Origin: Paragonimus westermani
Lineage: Eukaryota > Platyhelminthes > Trematoda > Plagiorchiida > Troglotrematidae
Reading direction: 5' to 3'
Assembly: GCA_008508345.1 (NCBI GenBank)
Contig: QNGE01000961.1
Location: 46,067 to 110,066, forward strand
Length of the DNA: 64,000 nt
Both the position numbers and the translations under genes were made by a program. Every line of letters starts with the position of its first letter. Position 1 is the first letter of the stretch. Under the pieces are notes generated by a model. The model did no database searches, was not told the DNA's origin, and saw only the letters and a program-made list of their open reading frames with translations. Of this stretch, positions 21,796 to 34,984 are shown piece by piece.

Positions 21796-24700
21796 TTCCT
21801 CGTCAACTCGTTAATTCCGACTATGTATTCTCAAAGGAATTTAGGAAGTAGACTTTTTATTGTCAGGTAAACCGTAGTGATTTTCGTATTGTTGAAATTA
21901 CTTGACAGATTATAGCTCTTTGTCTCCGTGAAGTTGGAATATTGCATTCCGTAATTCCGATTCTTTTGTTGGGCTTTAAAGCACATGAGACAAGCAACGA
22001 CGGTATGAAGCCACTTTTTCACAAAACTTTCGAAAAGTTTTCGAATTCAGCGCTCCACCTATGGCCAACATAAATTCCCTACGTCAGTTCTGTGGACGAA
22101 ATGGAGTTCCGGCGACATTCGTTCCGCCATTGAACTTTCCCTGTTAGTGAAAAATTAACAGAACTTAAACCTAGGATTAATCCCCTTGACTCCTGAAAAA
22201 CTTTACGATTTCTCACAGCCGATAAGGCTGAATCAGTGGAGGTAAAAACTGATTGTTAATACTCATTAACAGAGTATTCCAAACAGCTAGAGAACTTTTT
22301 CGCTTACTGTAGCCCACTGTGGACCACAAAACTAAAGACCCATCAATGCGACCTTGCTATCTCCACATAGAACCATAGGTATCAACCATCGATTCCTTAA
22401 CGTTTAGGAAGATTAGTTAGTTTGCAGCAAACCACGAGATTCCTTCCAGTTCAAGGTAGTTTACTCCGAAGTTCGTCTAGAAGAAGTTCAACTGGCAGCA
22501 AGATTAGTAAGCAATGGCAGTTTATGTAATTTTAAACTTCTATGCAGGTTATTGTAGTCACTTCAGCGGCAGCGAATTTCGCACTTTCGTCACTGGTCTC
22601 GTGATGTATCTAACGCTTAGTGACCCTTAGTTGGGGTCCCGAGAGGCTGGCGTGAAACTTTCCAAAATTCGAACGGCATGATTCAGGGGTACCAGGTGTT
22701 ATTCATCTGCTACCTATATACCTGTTTCTTTTATGATGGGCTTTCTCCGAACATATATGAATGCTGTGTTTAAATAGCGTTTTACCCTGAATTTTTTCCA
22801 GTTATATGTCGTCGAAACTCGTAGGCCCTGCACACCATGCGCACAAGTTAGCTCCATCCTCGTTAAATTTCAGCCTATAATCTACTTAAAGGGGAGTGTC
22901 CTAGAGTAAACGAGCTGAAGTATGACGAAGGCCAACAATGGGGCAGTAGGAAACAAACGAACAGTAACTTTACGTTACCACCAAAGTCGCTCTTCACACA
23001 GAGACTCACCAGTTAGTCAAAAGCGAACGTAAGCCAAACGAAGTATTAATTGAAACATACGGCTGGCACATCACATACACAAAAAGATTTGTTTGTGGGA
23101 TGAGGTTACCATATACCTCCTCCCCACTCAACTAAGGTGAGTTGGAATGACATTCAGAACTGCTATTGCACAACCGCGTAAATAAACAACACTGGAAGTT
23201 GCTTTTATTCTTAATCCAGTTTGAGTGACCCATAAAACTGTTAGAAACCCTAATTATATTCGTGACATGAGAGTTGGAAAACACTTGCCTGTGTAAGGGG
23301 CCCAGACTGTTTCATACTAAAGAAGCAATTATGAACTATTTCCTGAGTGGTTGTCCATAATGTGCTCAACGCCAGACCCAACTCCAGTGGTCAGTTCATC
23401 AAGTACGCATAAAATGACTCATGACTAACAAGCAGACAGGTCGATGGCAGCCGCACTTTGCGATCAAAGTACCAAGTGCAAGACAGACGCTTAACCGTTT
23501 TTTATCATCATCTGTCTGTCTGAGTATATTCCACCTAAAACTGGGCCACAACTAGCTTCCTGTTGCTGAAAGTATTCTTGCTTCTTCAACCCGCGCCAAG
23601 CGTAGGAGTACAAGTAGGCGATACTTGCACAAAATTCCCATCAAATTTGAATGCCATCAAAGTGTATTTGAGAAACAATGACGGGGTTCACGACCGGTTA
23701 TCTTTGTAAGACGTCTGCATTTTCTACTAGTAGTTATTTTAAGTGGACAACCTTCAGATGGATAATTTAAGCCGTATTGCAATAGTGAACGTGTTATTTA
23801 CGGACTTGCAGCTCGTTTGTCAGAACATTCACCACGCCCAAGATATGACCTCCAATCACGACCTAATCGACGATTGCGCCGTTCATCTCAAACTGGGTCC
23901 GACATAAATGTCATGTGTAAATGCTCTGGAATTTCCAATTTTGAGCAACTTAGAGACTACTGAATTGTTATTACTGGTGACTAAGTTACAGTTGCTGATT
24001 CAGTGATTATAACTTCTCTGTGAATTGGAATAGCTAAAACACTGAAAGTCTCCAGCAGTATTCTGATAATTTCAAGCTGATTATTACTAATTTGGCAAGG
24101 GATGTTAGTCGACATTAGGTATGCACCGCTCATCAGTGGTTGCAGCTTTCGTGTTTCCACAGAATTTTTAGTAAAATTTTTTTAAGGAGAGGCACTGTTC
24201 TTGAGTTTTGATTGTTCTGGAGCTTGTCAGTTATTCATGTCCTCGTTGCAAACGGAATTTGCGGTCCAGACGATCACGAAAAGACACTTATGACGGCCAC
24301 TGTGCCATTGCATTCACAACGGACTCAGCCAAGTTTTCATACACAAACGCTCTAAAAAATTCACTCTTGGGTAATATTTGGACCACCCGATCCCTTTTAG
24401 AAGAAATTGTAGCTGTTTTGATGATGTGGTTGTCTTCTAACCAAACTAATGTTGTGTATGTTTACTGATTAAACTTTCAATCGAAATCTGTTTTCGTCTT
24501 ATATGTTAAATTAGGTTTCAATTCAAATTCTAATCTGCCGTGTTGTACGTCGAATACATACCCCCATCACGTCACACACCGGTCCTAAATATGCATCATT
24601 TTTCAGTAGGGTACAGTGTGTACTACTGCCGTCTCCTATCACTCGGGTAACCAATATTTCCCGTTTGTGATTAGAAAGCACATTAAAGCGGGTAAAAACT

Positions 24701-25020
24701 CAGAATCTAGCCACCACCTAGTCCCACTTAAGCCGAATCACGAATTTTATGCTCACCATGACCAAGGTCATTGAAAACCAGTGACTAGAACGCTCTATCA
24801 AAAGTGATGTTCCCAGTATGGGTTACGGGGCAGACTTTACATTCAGAACGTGACATTAAAAGTGATGGCCACGTGGCTGCTTAATTATGCATAGATAGTA
24901 ACTTCAGACAGGACTATAACGTCAGTACCATCATATATATATATCTGTAATCGAACTTTATATATTTTTTAGAAAATGATAAGCATTCACAGAGCGTAAC
25001 TGGGAAATAGTGTAGGCTAC
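21796..25020. other. No gene seen
   Basis: Beyond the truncated Penelope-like copy there is no recognised coding, RNA or repeat signal. An open frame at 24208-24468 has no recognised motif. A short (TA)n run lies near 24935. Confidence 0.45.
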
Positions 25021-27065
25021 CCTGATGTGGCTTTAAGTCGTTTTGTTCACAAAATCTCAGACTTGTAGGCGAGAGGCATGGTTCAGTTGTTCGTGCTCTC
25101 CAAAATAATTGCAGATTATAACTTATTAGTCGGCTAGTAAATGTCACCAAAGCATTCTGTGGCGTAAGCAAAAGAAGAAACTTGTACCTGAAGAAGAAAA
25201 TGCATGCAAGTTGTAAATACAGAATGTTTTGCACGCTGATACAATAGACTGATACAACAAAAAGGTAAACACACAAACAAGCAACAAAATGCAAGCCGGT
25301 ACAAAGGTAGACATGTGCGTATGTGGAAGTTCTTGGCTGGGGTGTAGTAACTAAAAGTGTCTTAACGCCTGTTCATTATCATCGAAAAAATTATCAACAG
25401 CTCGATAGAGTTAGCAGTGACTTGGGATATGCTTTTCAGAATGAACAGACCGTAGTTGAGGTGTGCCACCTGAGTCGTAGTCTACCCACTTGAAATTCAA
25501 GAGAATGATCCATTAACACTCCGTTCCTCCTTATTATCAGAAAACTTCCTATTGAGTGATAAGGTACGCTGAGATTGTGGGTTAGGAAGAACTCCCTACT
25601 CAGACTCCAGCAGTCCATCCAGACTTAGTTGACCGTTGCCAGGCTTTTCTCTCAGCATTCCGTCTTTGTGTGCGTTCAGTCTGTTCATGTCTGTTTCACA
25701 TGCAGACGTCAATCCGACATGTGTTCCAATGCGAGGATGTGCAATGGACCCACACGCAACGCAGGTCACCTCAGGATTAAATCATGTGCTTATTCTTGGC
25801 AAGAGACTCAATACACAGGCGTTTTGCCTATCGCTATAAGACATGTAGAAAGGTAAGTCATCCGCTGAAACCCTAACTATCATGACAAAGTTGTATGTAT
25901 TGTTATCTTCGCATGCCCAAAAGGTTCATTCTTCAAAATTCGAGAGAGATAATTTGATCAGATCACTACGGGATATAATTATTTAACTTACTTGTTGGTG
26001 GGATCGTTGAAACAAGACGGCATCCTCATAGCTACTTGGAGTGAATGCTGAACCTAAGGGTATTATACAATTTGTTTCGCTGTACAGAATGTTTTGCACA
26101 CCTGGCAATTAACTTTAACGTAGCTGTGCATTTAGTCTCCAAAGCAAATTTTTCACAGCTCCAGACAGAAGGAGAGGTCGTTGAGGAAAAATAGGCTTGG
26201 CTCACTTTTTAAAGCAGGCAAACGTCTATATAATCTTGATTGTTTTGTCCCTCTTGCCAATTTTCGAAATGGGACCTATCACAATTAAGTTCACGCTTCA
26301 TTTACTCTTTAAATAGCTTGATTTTCTGTTCACCACAAGCTGGCCATTTACTGTTCCACTCACATGTTAGGCAAACTGTTGACAAAACTAAACTGTGCTC
26401 ACCGATGGGTACACGAGCGACACTGCACCCTGCGTAAAGCGCCACATTCATGTGGGAAACCAGTACAGTTCACTAGTACGCGGAGGATGATTAACAATCA
26501 TCAACGATGTGTCAAGGAGTCAATTCACTGGAGAAAGAAGGGAAGGAAGGTCTATTGACCGCCGGATAAGGACACTTCATCCGGTGATCATACCGAGCCT
26601 GTCACCCCAAAACATATTTGCTTCTTTTATGCCGGTTTTGATCGCCTGTTTCCGTAAGCGAATGCGAAGGTCAGTTAAACAGTGAACTTGCTTTGTTTAC
26701 GTAGACGTGTTCATAGTGAGCGGATTTTCAGTTTATACCGCTCTACACATGTGCCGCTTGTAACAGATGTTGGATTAACGTTTTGTCCCGAAACACGCAT
26801 CAGAAGAAATAGAAGTTGCGATTGTTTGCTGCACAAAGCTTTCCATTTTTTTTTATCTCAAAAAGTGATACCACGGCCTCCCTAGGAAAACAAAATGTTA
26901 AAGTTACTGTTCCAGCGTTTTATCAAACAATTATGATGCCAACCACAATTTGGCATATATTTCTCGCCGTCAAATTGAATTGTCCATTTTTTAAAGGCTT
27001 TGTAATAAACTCATGGTGGTGCACCAGACATTTGTGACTAAATGAACAACTTGGATGTTTTTGAT
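25021..27065. other. No certain gene
   Basis: A minus-strand piece at 25021-25156 has a good acceptor (CTTCTTTTGCTTACGCCACAG) and a CATCAGG|GTAGCC donor, but its 45 residues are unrecognised and sit in a hydrophobic low-complexity frame. Other frames at 25629-25856 and 26240-27037 look like chance. Confidence 0.35.
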
Positions 27066-27249
27066 CAACAAACTGAGAATAACACTGCGTTACGAGCAAT
27101 TTGTATTACTATAAGTTTCAACTACCTCGGGTGGCCTTCCTCAGAAGTGTTGTACTCGATTACAACACTCCTGAGGAAGGCCACCCGTGGTAGTTGAAAC
27201 TTATAGTAATACAGCTTGCCCGTAGCGTTGTGTTATTCTCAATCTGTTT
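27066..27249. repeat. Long inverted repeat (foldback) with hammerhead-like cores
   Basis: Two arms of about 85 bp (27066-27154 and 27161-27249) are near-perfect reverse complements around a 6-base centre (CTCGAT), differing by a few substitutions and small indels. Each arm carries CTGAGGA, a stem II candidate GGCCACC and a GAAAC: plus strand 27171-27200, minus strand 27115-27144. Such CTGANGA-stem-GAAAC cores are known from the terminal repeats of Penelope-like elements, but I could not complete stems I and III in the usual way, so ribozyme identity is uncertain. A third, single arm lies at 43152-43232. Confidence 0.8.
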
Positions 27250-27576
27250 ATTAATAACATGTTAAACACGATGCTCAAACTGTTCAACTGCATTCGTACT
27301 AAATTTTGTGCGGATATCTTACAACTTGAATGTCTTTTTTCAGGAAGCACAGTTGACGGTCACTTTTGATGTCTGCCATTTGCAACGTGAAAAGAAGTTA
27401 GATGATCTTTGAAACCGCGATATCATTAGTACTCATCAACCTAAAACGCCGAACTGACAACATACCAACTTTTAGTGGGCCGTCAAGTTGCCCTATTGTT
27501 GACAAGTAGAGTGCAATAGATTGACATTTTTAATTACCGCTCCCAAATTTTTATCCACAGACAGTATGATCCTAGT
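27250..27576. other. No gene seen
   Basis: Short AT-rich stretch between the foldback and the family 2 remnant, without recognisable features. Confidence 0.4.
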
Positions 27577-27640
27577 ATCCGACTGAGATAAACTTGAGTG
27601 TTAGCCTCCTCTGATACACGCCTTCTTACTGCTTTATTAA
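27577..27640 (+). repeat. Remnant of the family 2 hammerhead repeat
   Basis: GACTGAGATAAACTTGAG, then TTAGCCTC and CTTCTTACTGC, follows the order of the copies at 217-278 and 37047-37098 (CTGA, AATAAAC, GCATC, GTCTTCTT-CTG), with the ribozyme core destroyed. It shows the repeat is dispersed. Confidence 0.45.
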
Positions 27641-27783
27641 AGTGGATAAATCCGAACCTTTGTTTGAAACTGATGTGTGCATCTGCTCATTCACTGCATT
27701 GCTGAAAGATACCGTACCGCAACCTAACAGGAACCAATCAACCTCTATCGCTAAACTGCTTTGTATGTACACAGTGTTTTGCA

Positions 27784-27788
<5 letters not shown>

Positions 27789-27827
<39 letters not shown>

Positions 27828-27836
27828 CGTCAGTTT
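27789..27836. repeat. (TA)24 microsatellite
   Basis: An uninterrupted run of TA dinucleotides of 48 bases. The open frame running into it on the plus strand (ending in alternating Tyr-Ile) is an artefact of the repeat. Confidence 0.95.
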
Positions 27837-30817
27837 CACGTTTTAATCTTTAATGGTCACAACTTGAACGCGTGCGGATTTCCGCATAACATGTGGTTTA
27901 TTTTAAAGGAAAAGTACACAAAATTGTTGGTGACTGCCTAGCAGTCAAATACACAGTCGCCGAATTGTCCCTTAGTTCACAGTGGCAAGTAGGATTTTTT
28001 CTCTGAAGTATGAAATGAAAACACGCTGTAAAACTATATTTATAAAATCGTTGTTTCCTGCACCAACGCGTTCACCACTTAGGAGACCAAACGCCACTCC
28101 GAGGGTGACATGTTCCAGAATGAAGTCAGTCAGCGCTCCAAAACGGCTCAGAGTAGGCAATGGGTCGGTATCGGCATCTGTCTAATTGGGCAGTCTGAAA
28201 CGGTCTTACATTTGGAACAGTAACGGACTGTGATGGTTAACAGCAATTCAGACTATGAAGCAAACCATGATTTGAAACATCGTGACAATCGTGCCTCCCT
28301 GCTCCAATTTTATTTCCGATGGTGGTCGTAAACTTGTATCTAACACAACGAACCCATCCTCACAAACTACTAACTTGTCGGATTTGACAAAAGATGTACA
28401 TATGTGCATTCAGAACGTTTTCAGGTCTATGCGCACGGGTTGTACGTAAATCTGTCGTCATGCCGTTGGCCGCTTGAATGTGATGGGTGCAAGATACGCA
28501 GTGTGCAACTCGGCTTAATTAAAGAGCCTGATGGAAGGATTCGAGCTACCGCTTTTAGCTTGATAGAAGGCCAAGTGGTCCCCCAGGCGGCTTCTTGTAA
28601 ATTCGGAATTTTAACCAGTACATCAGATGCGTCGGGGAAGACGCGCTCTGTTTTCCTGTAATTTACCTGTAGATCCAACACCCCTGCTGATCTTTCAGTC
28701 AGTACTTTTCACCGTGAACGTAATTCTCGAGCTCCATTTGTGCCAGCGTTCATCAATTTTGTTCGTTGTTACTACAGCTAGTATCAAAAATCTGAATTAC
28801 TTTACTTTGAGGCGAACGAGTAGACCAATGCACCCTGGATCTCATACTGACCGCCACCTGTGTTGCAACTAGACGTTCAGCCACAGTTGCTCTTGCTCAG
28901 CAGTTTCGGGAAAATTTGAAAGCCCGGTTTATTTAGTTAGTCCTAATGGTTGTTATCAACTGGATTTGACAAGGTAGCTTCCGTGTCTGTCATCGAGGTG
29001 ATCGAGAAAGCTGTGTATTACCCCGTGTTTTTTCCTTACTCTCATCGAATCAGTCTGCAAATGCGAGACATCCTCTCGCTCACGAAATGACACACAGAAA
29101 TGTTGAATCATCCTAAGAAATGTTAAGCCGGCACGTCAATCATCACGATGGACGGTCAAGGGAGAGAGTACGAAAGGCATCCCTTTATTGAATAAGCGTG
29201 TGAGCGGATCTATCCTAAACGAAACATCGTAATTCAAAACAAGCGAACGGTCACTGTGAGCATACGGAAAGGTTTTTCCAGTGCATACGGCAGTCATGTC
29301 TGTACTCAACCCTTGATGACAGTTTTGTGCGAAATCAGCAACTACTTATCCGTTATAAAGCGCGCGTCTCAGTCCACATTGCTCTCTAAATATGCACCCC
29401 ACAATGGTTTTTCACTATTTTGCTTGCAATGAATATCCAGCATTACTTTTTCTCTCGATATACCTCTTCAAATGTCTGAAAACTTTTGAGATTTGTTGAT
29501 GCTTCTCCATGTGAAATACATCAAAAGTACATCAACTATGTGTTTTCATGGCTGAGAAGGGCTAATACAAGCGGTTGTAGACAGCACAGTGAAAAGTTAT
29601 TCTAACACTTTGCATTAGACAAAAAAACAGTACAACCGGTTTGCCGATTGTATCAAACATCCAACGCCCACAGTAGTGCGATGGATAAAAGATTGGCTTG
29701 ACAAAAATATTTAAATAAATAACAGCTGAAAGCAACTGGAATTGAAAGATGCGATTAGCATTAACAGTGGCTTCACATTTCGTTATGCCTGCAGACTGAA
29801 CCATTCGTCTTATTGTGGCGGTCAACAGAACATTACAACAAATCAACCTCAGAGGAAAGCATCCAAAGCCACCCAGAGGAACGCATGCTTTACTTTCAAG
29901 GCCTAAGAAGCAATCACTTATTTAAATACAGGTAGGGGAACGTAGGCACAGGTGAAAACAGCAAAGCTGTGAAACTTGGTCAAAATGAAACTGGGCTGAA
30001 TACTTTGTATGCAAGGAATCGCTGACCGACCTAATCGATGAACCGTCCAGGCTGTTGTTGAGTGTTGCAGACACAACACATGAATTGCAAAAACGGATGT
30101 GCTCGCAGAACTAGGAAATGAAGTTCAGTTATGAGGTGGTACACTCAAATGATGCAAAGCTTACACATTGACACCGAGGCATTTGCTGGAAGTGCGAACT
30201 TTTATACCAAGCGAAGTGAGGAAGAGAGCAACAATATTTACTTCTCATTTAGTTACGCCATACATCCGGTTGCGTGTGAAGTTAAATCATTTCATATAAA
30301 TATGGACAACCGTAAATTATTAATAAGTAATAGAGATTGCATCTGCATCTGTTTAGAGAGGGGTAACGTACTTCTGTATGAAGACGAGTAGACTTGCCAA
30401 GGTGAACAAGTCTGTTTGTTAACCACCTGTGGATGACCACGAAAACGGGGGGAAGGTATTATGAGCAGATTTTCGATGTTATTTAGGGGAGTTCATGAAA
30501 CATATTGTTAGCCTAAATTATTTCCGTTTGACCTGCGATGTTCACTGACCAATTAGTTTGAGGTGACAGACATCCAGATAACCGTAAACGCAACGTTTAG
30601 TTCATTTCCTCTGTTGTCTTCACGCGATCAGCCCACATGAAATTGACAAAAATGGAAGTAATTAAAACCGGTGGGTAAAAATGAAGTTGACAGAATAGCT
30701 GTTTACCGAAACGGTTGCTTTTCAGTTTACCGATTCTGAGCCACTAGATGTCTTTGGTTATTAATGTGCCACGACTATTGTTTGATCGACATTTGTGTGA
30801 ATACGCTTCACAGTTGA
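27837..30817. other. No certain gene
   Basis: A slightly GC-richer patch at 28404-28681 is open on both strands (85 and 84 codons), which is more likely an unrecognised repeat or chance than two genes. An 86-codon plus-strand frame at 30131-30391 has protein-like composition but no family or clear splice sites. Confidence 0.35.
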
Positions 30818-30998
30818 CTAAGAACGATCTAAGCTCAGAGAATTCCACTTGTACAAAATTCTAATCGATTTAAGTTGCGTTGGTTTACTGTGTGATTTCC
30901 CTGATGGACCAAGCTTTTTACGGGAGCGCCTCCTTAGAACACATTTATTTTCATCTAGTTGATTGGCGTAACATGCACAGTAGGACACCTCCTGATCT
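30818..30998 (-). CDS. Possible 3' exon following 31968-32229
   Basis: The acceptor GTTGGATTCTCAAG leads into a frame with DQEVSYCACYANQLDENK and a very basic stretch (RRRSRKKLGPSGKSHSK), ending at TAG. It enters with one base needed to finish a codon, exactly the phase left by the donor of the candidate exon 31968-32229, giving TKR-DQEV across the join. I see no AATAAA close downstream. Unrecognised. Confidence 0.22.
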
Positions 30999-31531
30999 CT
31001 TGAGAATCCAACATTATACGAACGTAATCTCAAATTAGAGTTACCATCAAATAAGTCACTATGACACGTGGCTTCTTATTACCAGACCGTGTAGACATAG
31101 TAACAATGTACGCGTATTTAACGTAAGCAATAAAACATCCTTGAGACGATTTTTTCACGTGTTCTTGTGTATTCTCTGCGTGCATCAAAAAAACAAACTG
31201 AAGCACAGTGACTCGAGGAAATTGAACATCTAGTCATCTTCAGCTGAAATGTTTCGCTTGTTTCGGTATTTTTTGGCGGTTTTACTGTTAAAACGAGCGC
31301 ACAAGATGATGTTAACCGCATTCTCTGACTTTTGCTCTACGTTCAAAGTATGAAGATGCAGGTTTGTTAACCAATAAATAACGAATGTCATGTGAACTAG
31401 TGGATACTGCCTACTTCTTGTACTGTGGGAAAGTTTGTTCGCTTTGCGGTCGTACAGGTAATCATTGTCTGCAGATGGGGCTCGACGATATAACTACCAA
31501 CACCGCATCAAAATTTGGGTGAGTACCTCAA

Positions 31532-31574
31532 GACTAGCTGGTGGATTGCTTTAGGTCACCAAAACCAGCTAGTC
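31532..31574. other. Perfect 11-bp inverted repeat
   Basis: GACTAGCTGGT (31532-31542) and ACCAGCTAGTC (31564-31574) can form an 11-bp stem with a 21-base loop. No ribozyme core, promoter or terminator context is visible. Confidence 0.5.
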
Positions 31575-31967
31575 ATTGGTGGATTAACTTCCAGTTAGAA
31601 TTTTTCATCTAGTTGGTTCCAATTCACCACCCAAGCATGATGATTAAATTTAACCTACAATAATGGCAAAATAATACTGCTGTATAAAAAATAAAATGCT
31701 ACCAGGAAAAAGTACAATTTGTTGTGATCTGTTATGAAGTGATCAAACGTGATCTCATAGTCAACAACCCTGAACCGGCAAGCTACGCATGGCTAAAAGT
31801 TTTCGAGTAGAACTTGTAAAACACAGAATATAAAATCTCTTGATTGTGTCAAAATACATTAGAAATCCGGAGGTCTAGAAGATAATTTTGAAACAATAAA
31901 GTGGTGGTAAATATTCGTCACCTGCGAAACATTTGTGATGCGCCTTTCCATTCATAAAAGATCCTAC

Positions 31968-32229
31968 CTTTTAGTTGATACAATCTGGGAAAAGGATACG
32001 ACCTCTGACTTATTCAAACAGGCTTTAGTTGCACCTTCTTCTTGGAGATAAGCCGTATGAGCATTTGCCTGATGGTGAAGTATCTCTTTCTGTTGATCAA
32101 CTATGAATAGGTCCTTGCCCGAGCCATACTTAATCACTTCAATTCCAAGCTGTGGTGTAGTCTGCGAAGCAGTTTGGATTGTTGGCCAATAACGGCAAGA
32201 TAGACACTGTGCCAATTGTTGGTAGGATC
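31968..32229 (-). CDS. Possible internal exon, unknown product
   Basis: Both splice signals are good: acceptor ACAACAAATTTTTCAG and donor CTAAAAG|GTAGGA. The single long open frame (about 87 codons) includes QLAQCLSCRYWPTIQTA, GSGKDLFIVDQQKEILHHQA and EVVSFSQIVSTK, a soluble, mixed composition without repeats. It exits in phase 2 and fits 30818-30998 as the next exon. A longer minus-strand frame just upstream (32295-32714, 139 codons, with Cys and Asn-glycosylation-like sites) is on the same strand but its possible donor is out of phase. Unrecognised family. Confidence 0.3.
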
Positions 32230-34984
32230 CTGAAAAATTTGTTGTACACACAATTATCCAATTTACGATTACACTCTACATGTAAATTGAAGGTTTAACT
32301 TTGGAAACTGAGAGGCACAATCAATAATGTTAGATAATTTTCCCATTCAATGAATATATTGGCATAAAGGAAATAACTAGTGGCCGTCTTCAGTACCCTT
32401 TTCAATAGTAAACAGCAAACATCAGTTTTGTTGCTGTTCGAGTTTGTTAATGGTACATATCCTCTCAACAACCAAGAATCGTACTCCGGTTGTGTTGACA
32501 ACTGCGCCATAGACCCCGCATTATACACGACTGAATTATTATATACAGACACTTCATTACATTCACAATTCTCCCGCTGACCCATACAAGTGACCCCGTG
32601 CTTAAGAATTCCCTTCAAGTTGAAATGATAGACAGTTGTTGGCTTGCTAGGTAATATTCCTAGTTTATCTTCCAAGTTCATGGGTGCAAAAAATATGCAC
32701 CCATTGATGATCATTCGCGAACCTATTTAGGCCCTACGGATAGGAATACAACGATTCAGCCCCGTGAATCGTCTGATCACTCTAAGCTGTCAGTGTCACA
32801 TGATACATGCAAAGTAGACATCTTAGCTGACTGAACTAGTCAAGTTATATGACCTTACGGATAAATCCTCTGACCCGGATGAAATTCTTCCTCTTGCATT
32901 TCCAGCTTGCTAACCCTACCCACCTGTTTTCCACTGAATCACGCGTACAAGATACCCTCTCTTCGAGCTGGAACCTAACTAACTTAACCTTTATATACTA
33001 AAGTCATCGCCGCAATCTTTCTACCACCTACAAACTAGTCGCAATTTCCGATATTGTATGGAGTAGTTGTGTTCTTCCCAGCTATTAGGCCGACGGAAAC
33101 TTCAAATTTGATGTTCATTTACTGCCTGTGTTCATCAAACCCCTCAATGGTCGTCGACCAATGAACGCGATCATGGCGTAGGTATCTAGATTTCACTAGG
33201 CGTTCGTTTGGATAAGCAAAATCACGTTGCTTATTAACTTGCAAACATTTGGCTTCCTTCTCAAATCGTCAGTTGCTGTTGTCATGTTCGGGTTAATTCT
33301 TGTTTCTTTTTGTCCAATCGGAGCAACGATGGAGTTCCTCGAGATCAAAATTCTCCGGCAACTTCTCCTTCTCGTCCGTGTGATCAATTGGAACTCGTCA
33401 ATCGATCTTTCTTTGTTGTTTTTTGTCGATGTTGTCAAGTTCTGGTGAAGTGTCCAAACTTCCTGTGGCCAATGCTATTCTGTGAAGCAATCTGCAAACA
33501 CTGTTTGTCTGGTCTGAAACCGAATTTCATGAAGTCGATGTCGAATAATATAAGATAATGCACATCAATCAGGTCTCTAACACAGTAGACCCCCTTAATG
33601 ATGATGCCCTTCAATTTATACTAACTGGCAAACTTGGAAACGTTAATTTTTGTATTCCTTCTAAATCCGAGAACTACATATATTGTCAAGAAACTTGGTG
33701 TGGCATTAGCACTCTTTAGGGCCATTCAGGTAGTTTCTTCGCCTACTTTTCTAATGTTTTATTCCTCGAAAATGCCCTATGGAGAGGTATATACTATTTC
33801 ACAAATGTTGCTTCGGGAGGTTATGTTGACACACTGGATCATGAGAGCAGTCAACCGAAATGACGACCTAGCTTTTACTAGCTGTGCAAGTTTGGTACTC
33901 TCCAGGTGACAATGTTGTTCTTGTGGGTCGTGTTGTGTTTGTATTACTCATTTGGATTGTTTTTTCCCTCATAGATCGGATAGTGTTTTGGATTTAATGC
34001 TTGTCCTCCTCTACCCCGTGATTTGGTGTACTAAAATAAGAGACACAAAAGCTTTGCTTCCGTCATCGGCGCACTGGACCTACCGAACCACTGAAACGTT
34101 AAACCTGGGCGATTTTACATATGAGCAACACATCAACTCACACACTATCTGAATATTATGCGCTTAAAAACAACACAACTGGTATACTACGAGGCATTCC
34201 AAGCATTAAAGGTAAACGTTTGTTGTACCATTCTCATGCTGTCGTTTGGGAATTATTGTGCTTTGGTCAGGCGCGCGATGGATTTCCATCATGCAACAAA
34301 TGATACTGCAATGATTGCCGTGTAAAGTGGTTAGAACACAGATAGGACTTTTTGTTCATTTTTTTTGCCATCTGAACAGATGAGTTTATTCACCCATTTT
34401 TTCAAAAGAACGCCTTAAAAGCATGTGGTAGACTCATCTTCTTGAGCTGCATTCTTTCAGTATATTTGCAATTTGTAGTGTAACTCATAACAACGTCACC
34501 AAAGCTACTGAAGCTACTGCTAATGTTGATAATCACGATTAAATGACGGAAACTGAGGAGATTACAAGGAAGAGACTGATACTCTGGTGTAGCTCTTTGT
34601 ACGTCAGCCAAACGAGAACCTGGTACAACAGAACGGTAGGTCACCTGCCTTTAGATGAATTGCGCATCCAATACTTCAAGTATCTTGCGGTCGAATATCG
34701 TCAGATTGTGACATACCTTTGAATAAACAAGAGTAGTCTTCAGGGCAACTTGAGCCTTAGACCATCTATCCGAAGGAACCTCGTACGCAAAATAAGGGGA
34801 ACAGAGATCTTGAGTCACCTGCTTCATGGGATCCTTAAACCTGGCAATCCAAATCATAGCCACCGAAGAAAACCACACTAAGACTTTACTGTGATGCCAT
34901 TCTCGCTGTATCCTTCCAATGGCTATACAACTCAGTGCTAGCTGACTTAGCAGTAGCCGGTCACTAACCCTGAACCCTGGTTGA
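32230..34984. other. No certain gene
   Basis: Holds the 139-codon minus-strand frame at 32295-32714 and several overlapping frames at 33196-33909. None shows a recognised domain. The region 34100-34984 runs up to the Penelope-like element and may include its 5' end, which I could not define. Confidence 0.35.

Noticed and set aside
24914..25294. 126-codon minus-strand frame
   Set aside because: Low-complexity hydrophobic composition without a recognised domain; only the part at 25021-25156 has splice-like borders, too little to annotate as an exon.
27642..27827. Open frame ending in a Tyr-Ile run
   Set aside because: It runs into the (TA)24 microsatellite; the reading frame is a product of the repeat.
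28404..28681. Frames of 85 and 84 codons on opposite strands
   Set aside because: Both strands are open at once without a recognisable domain or start context; a GC-richer patch explains it.
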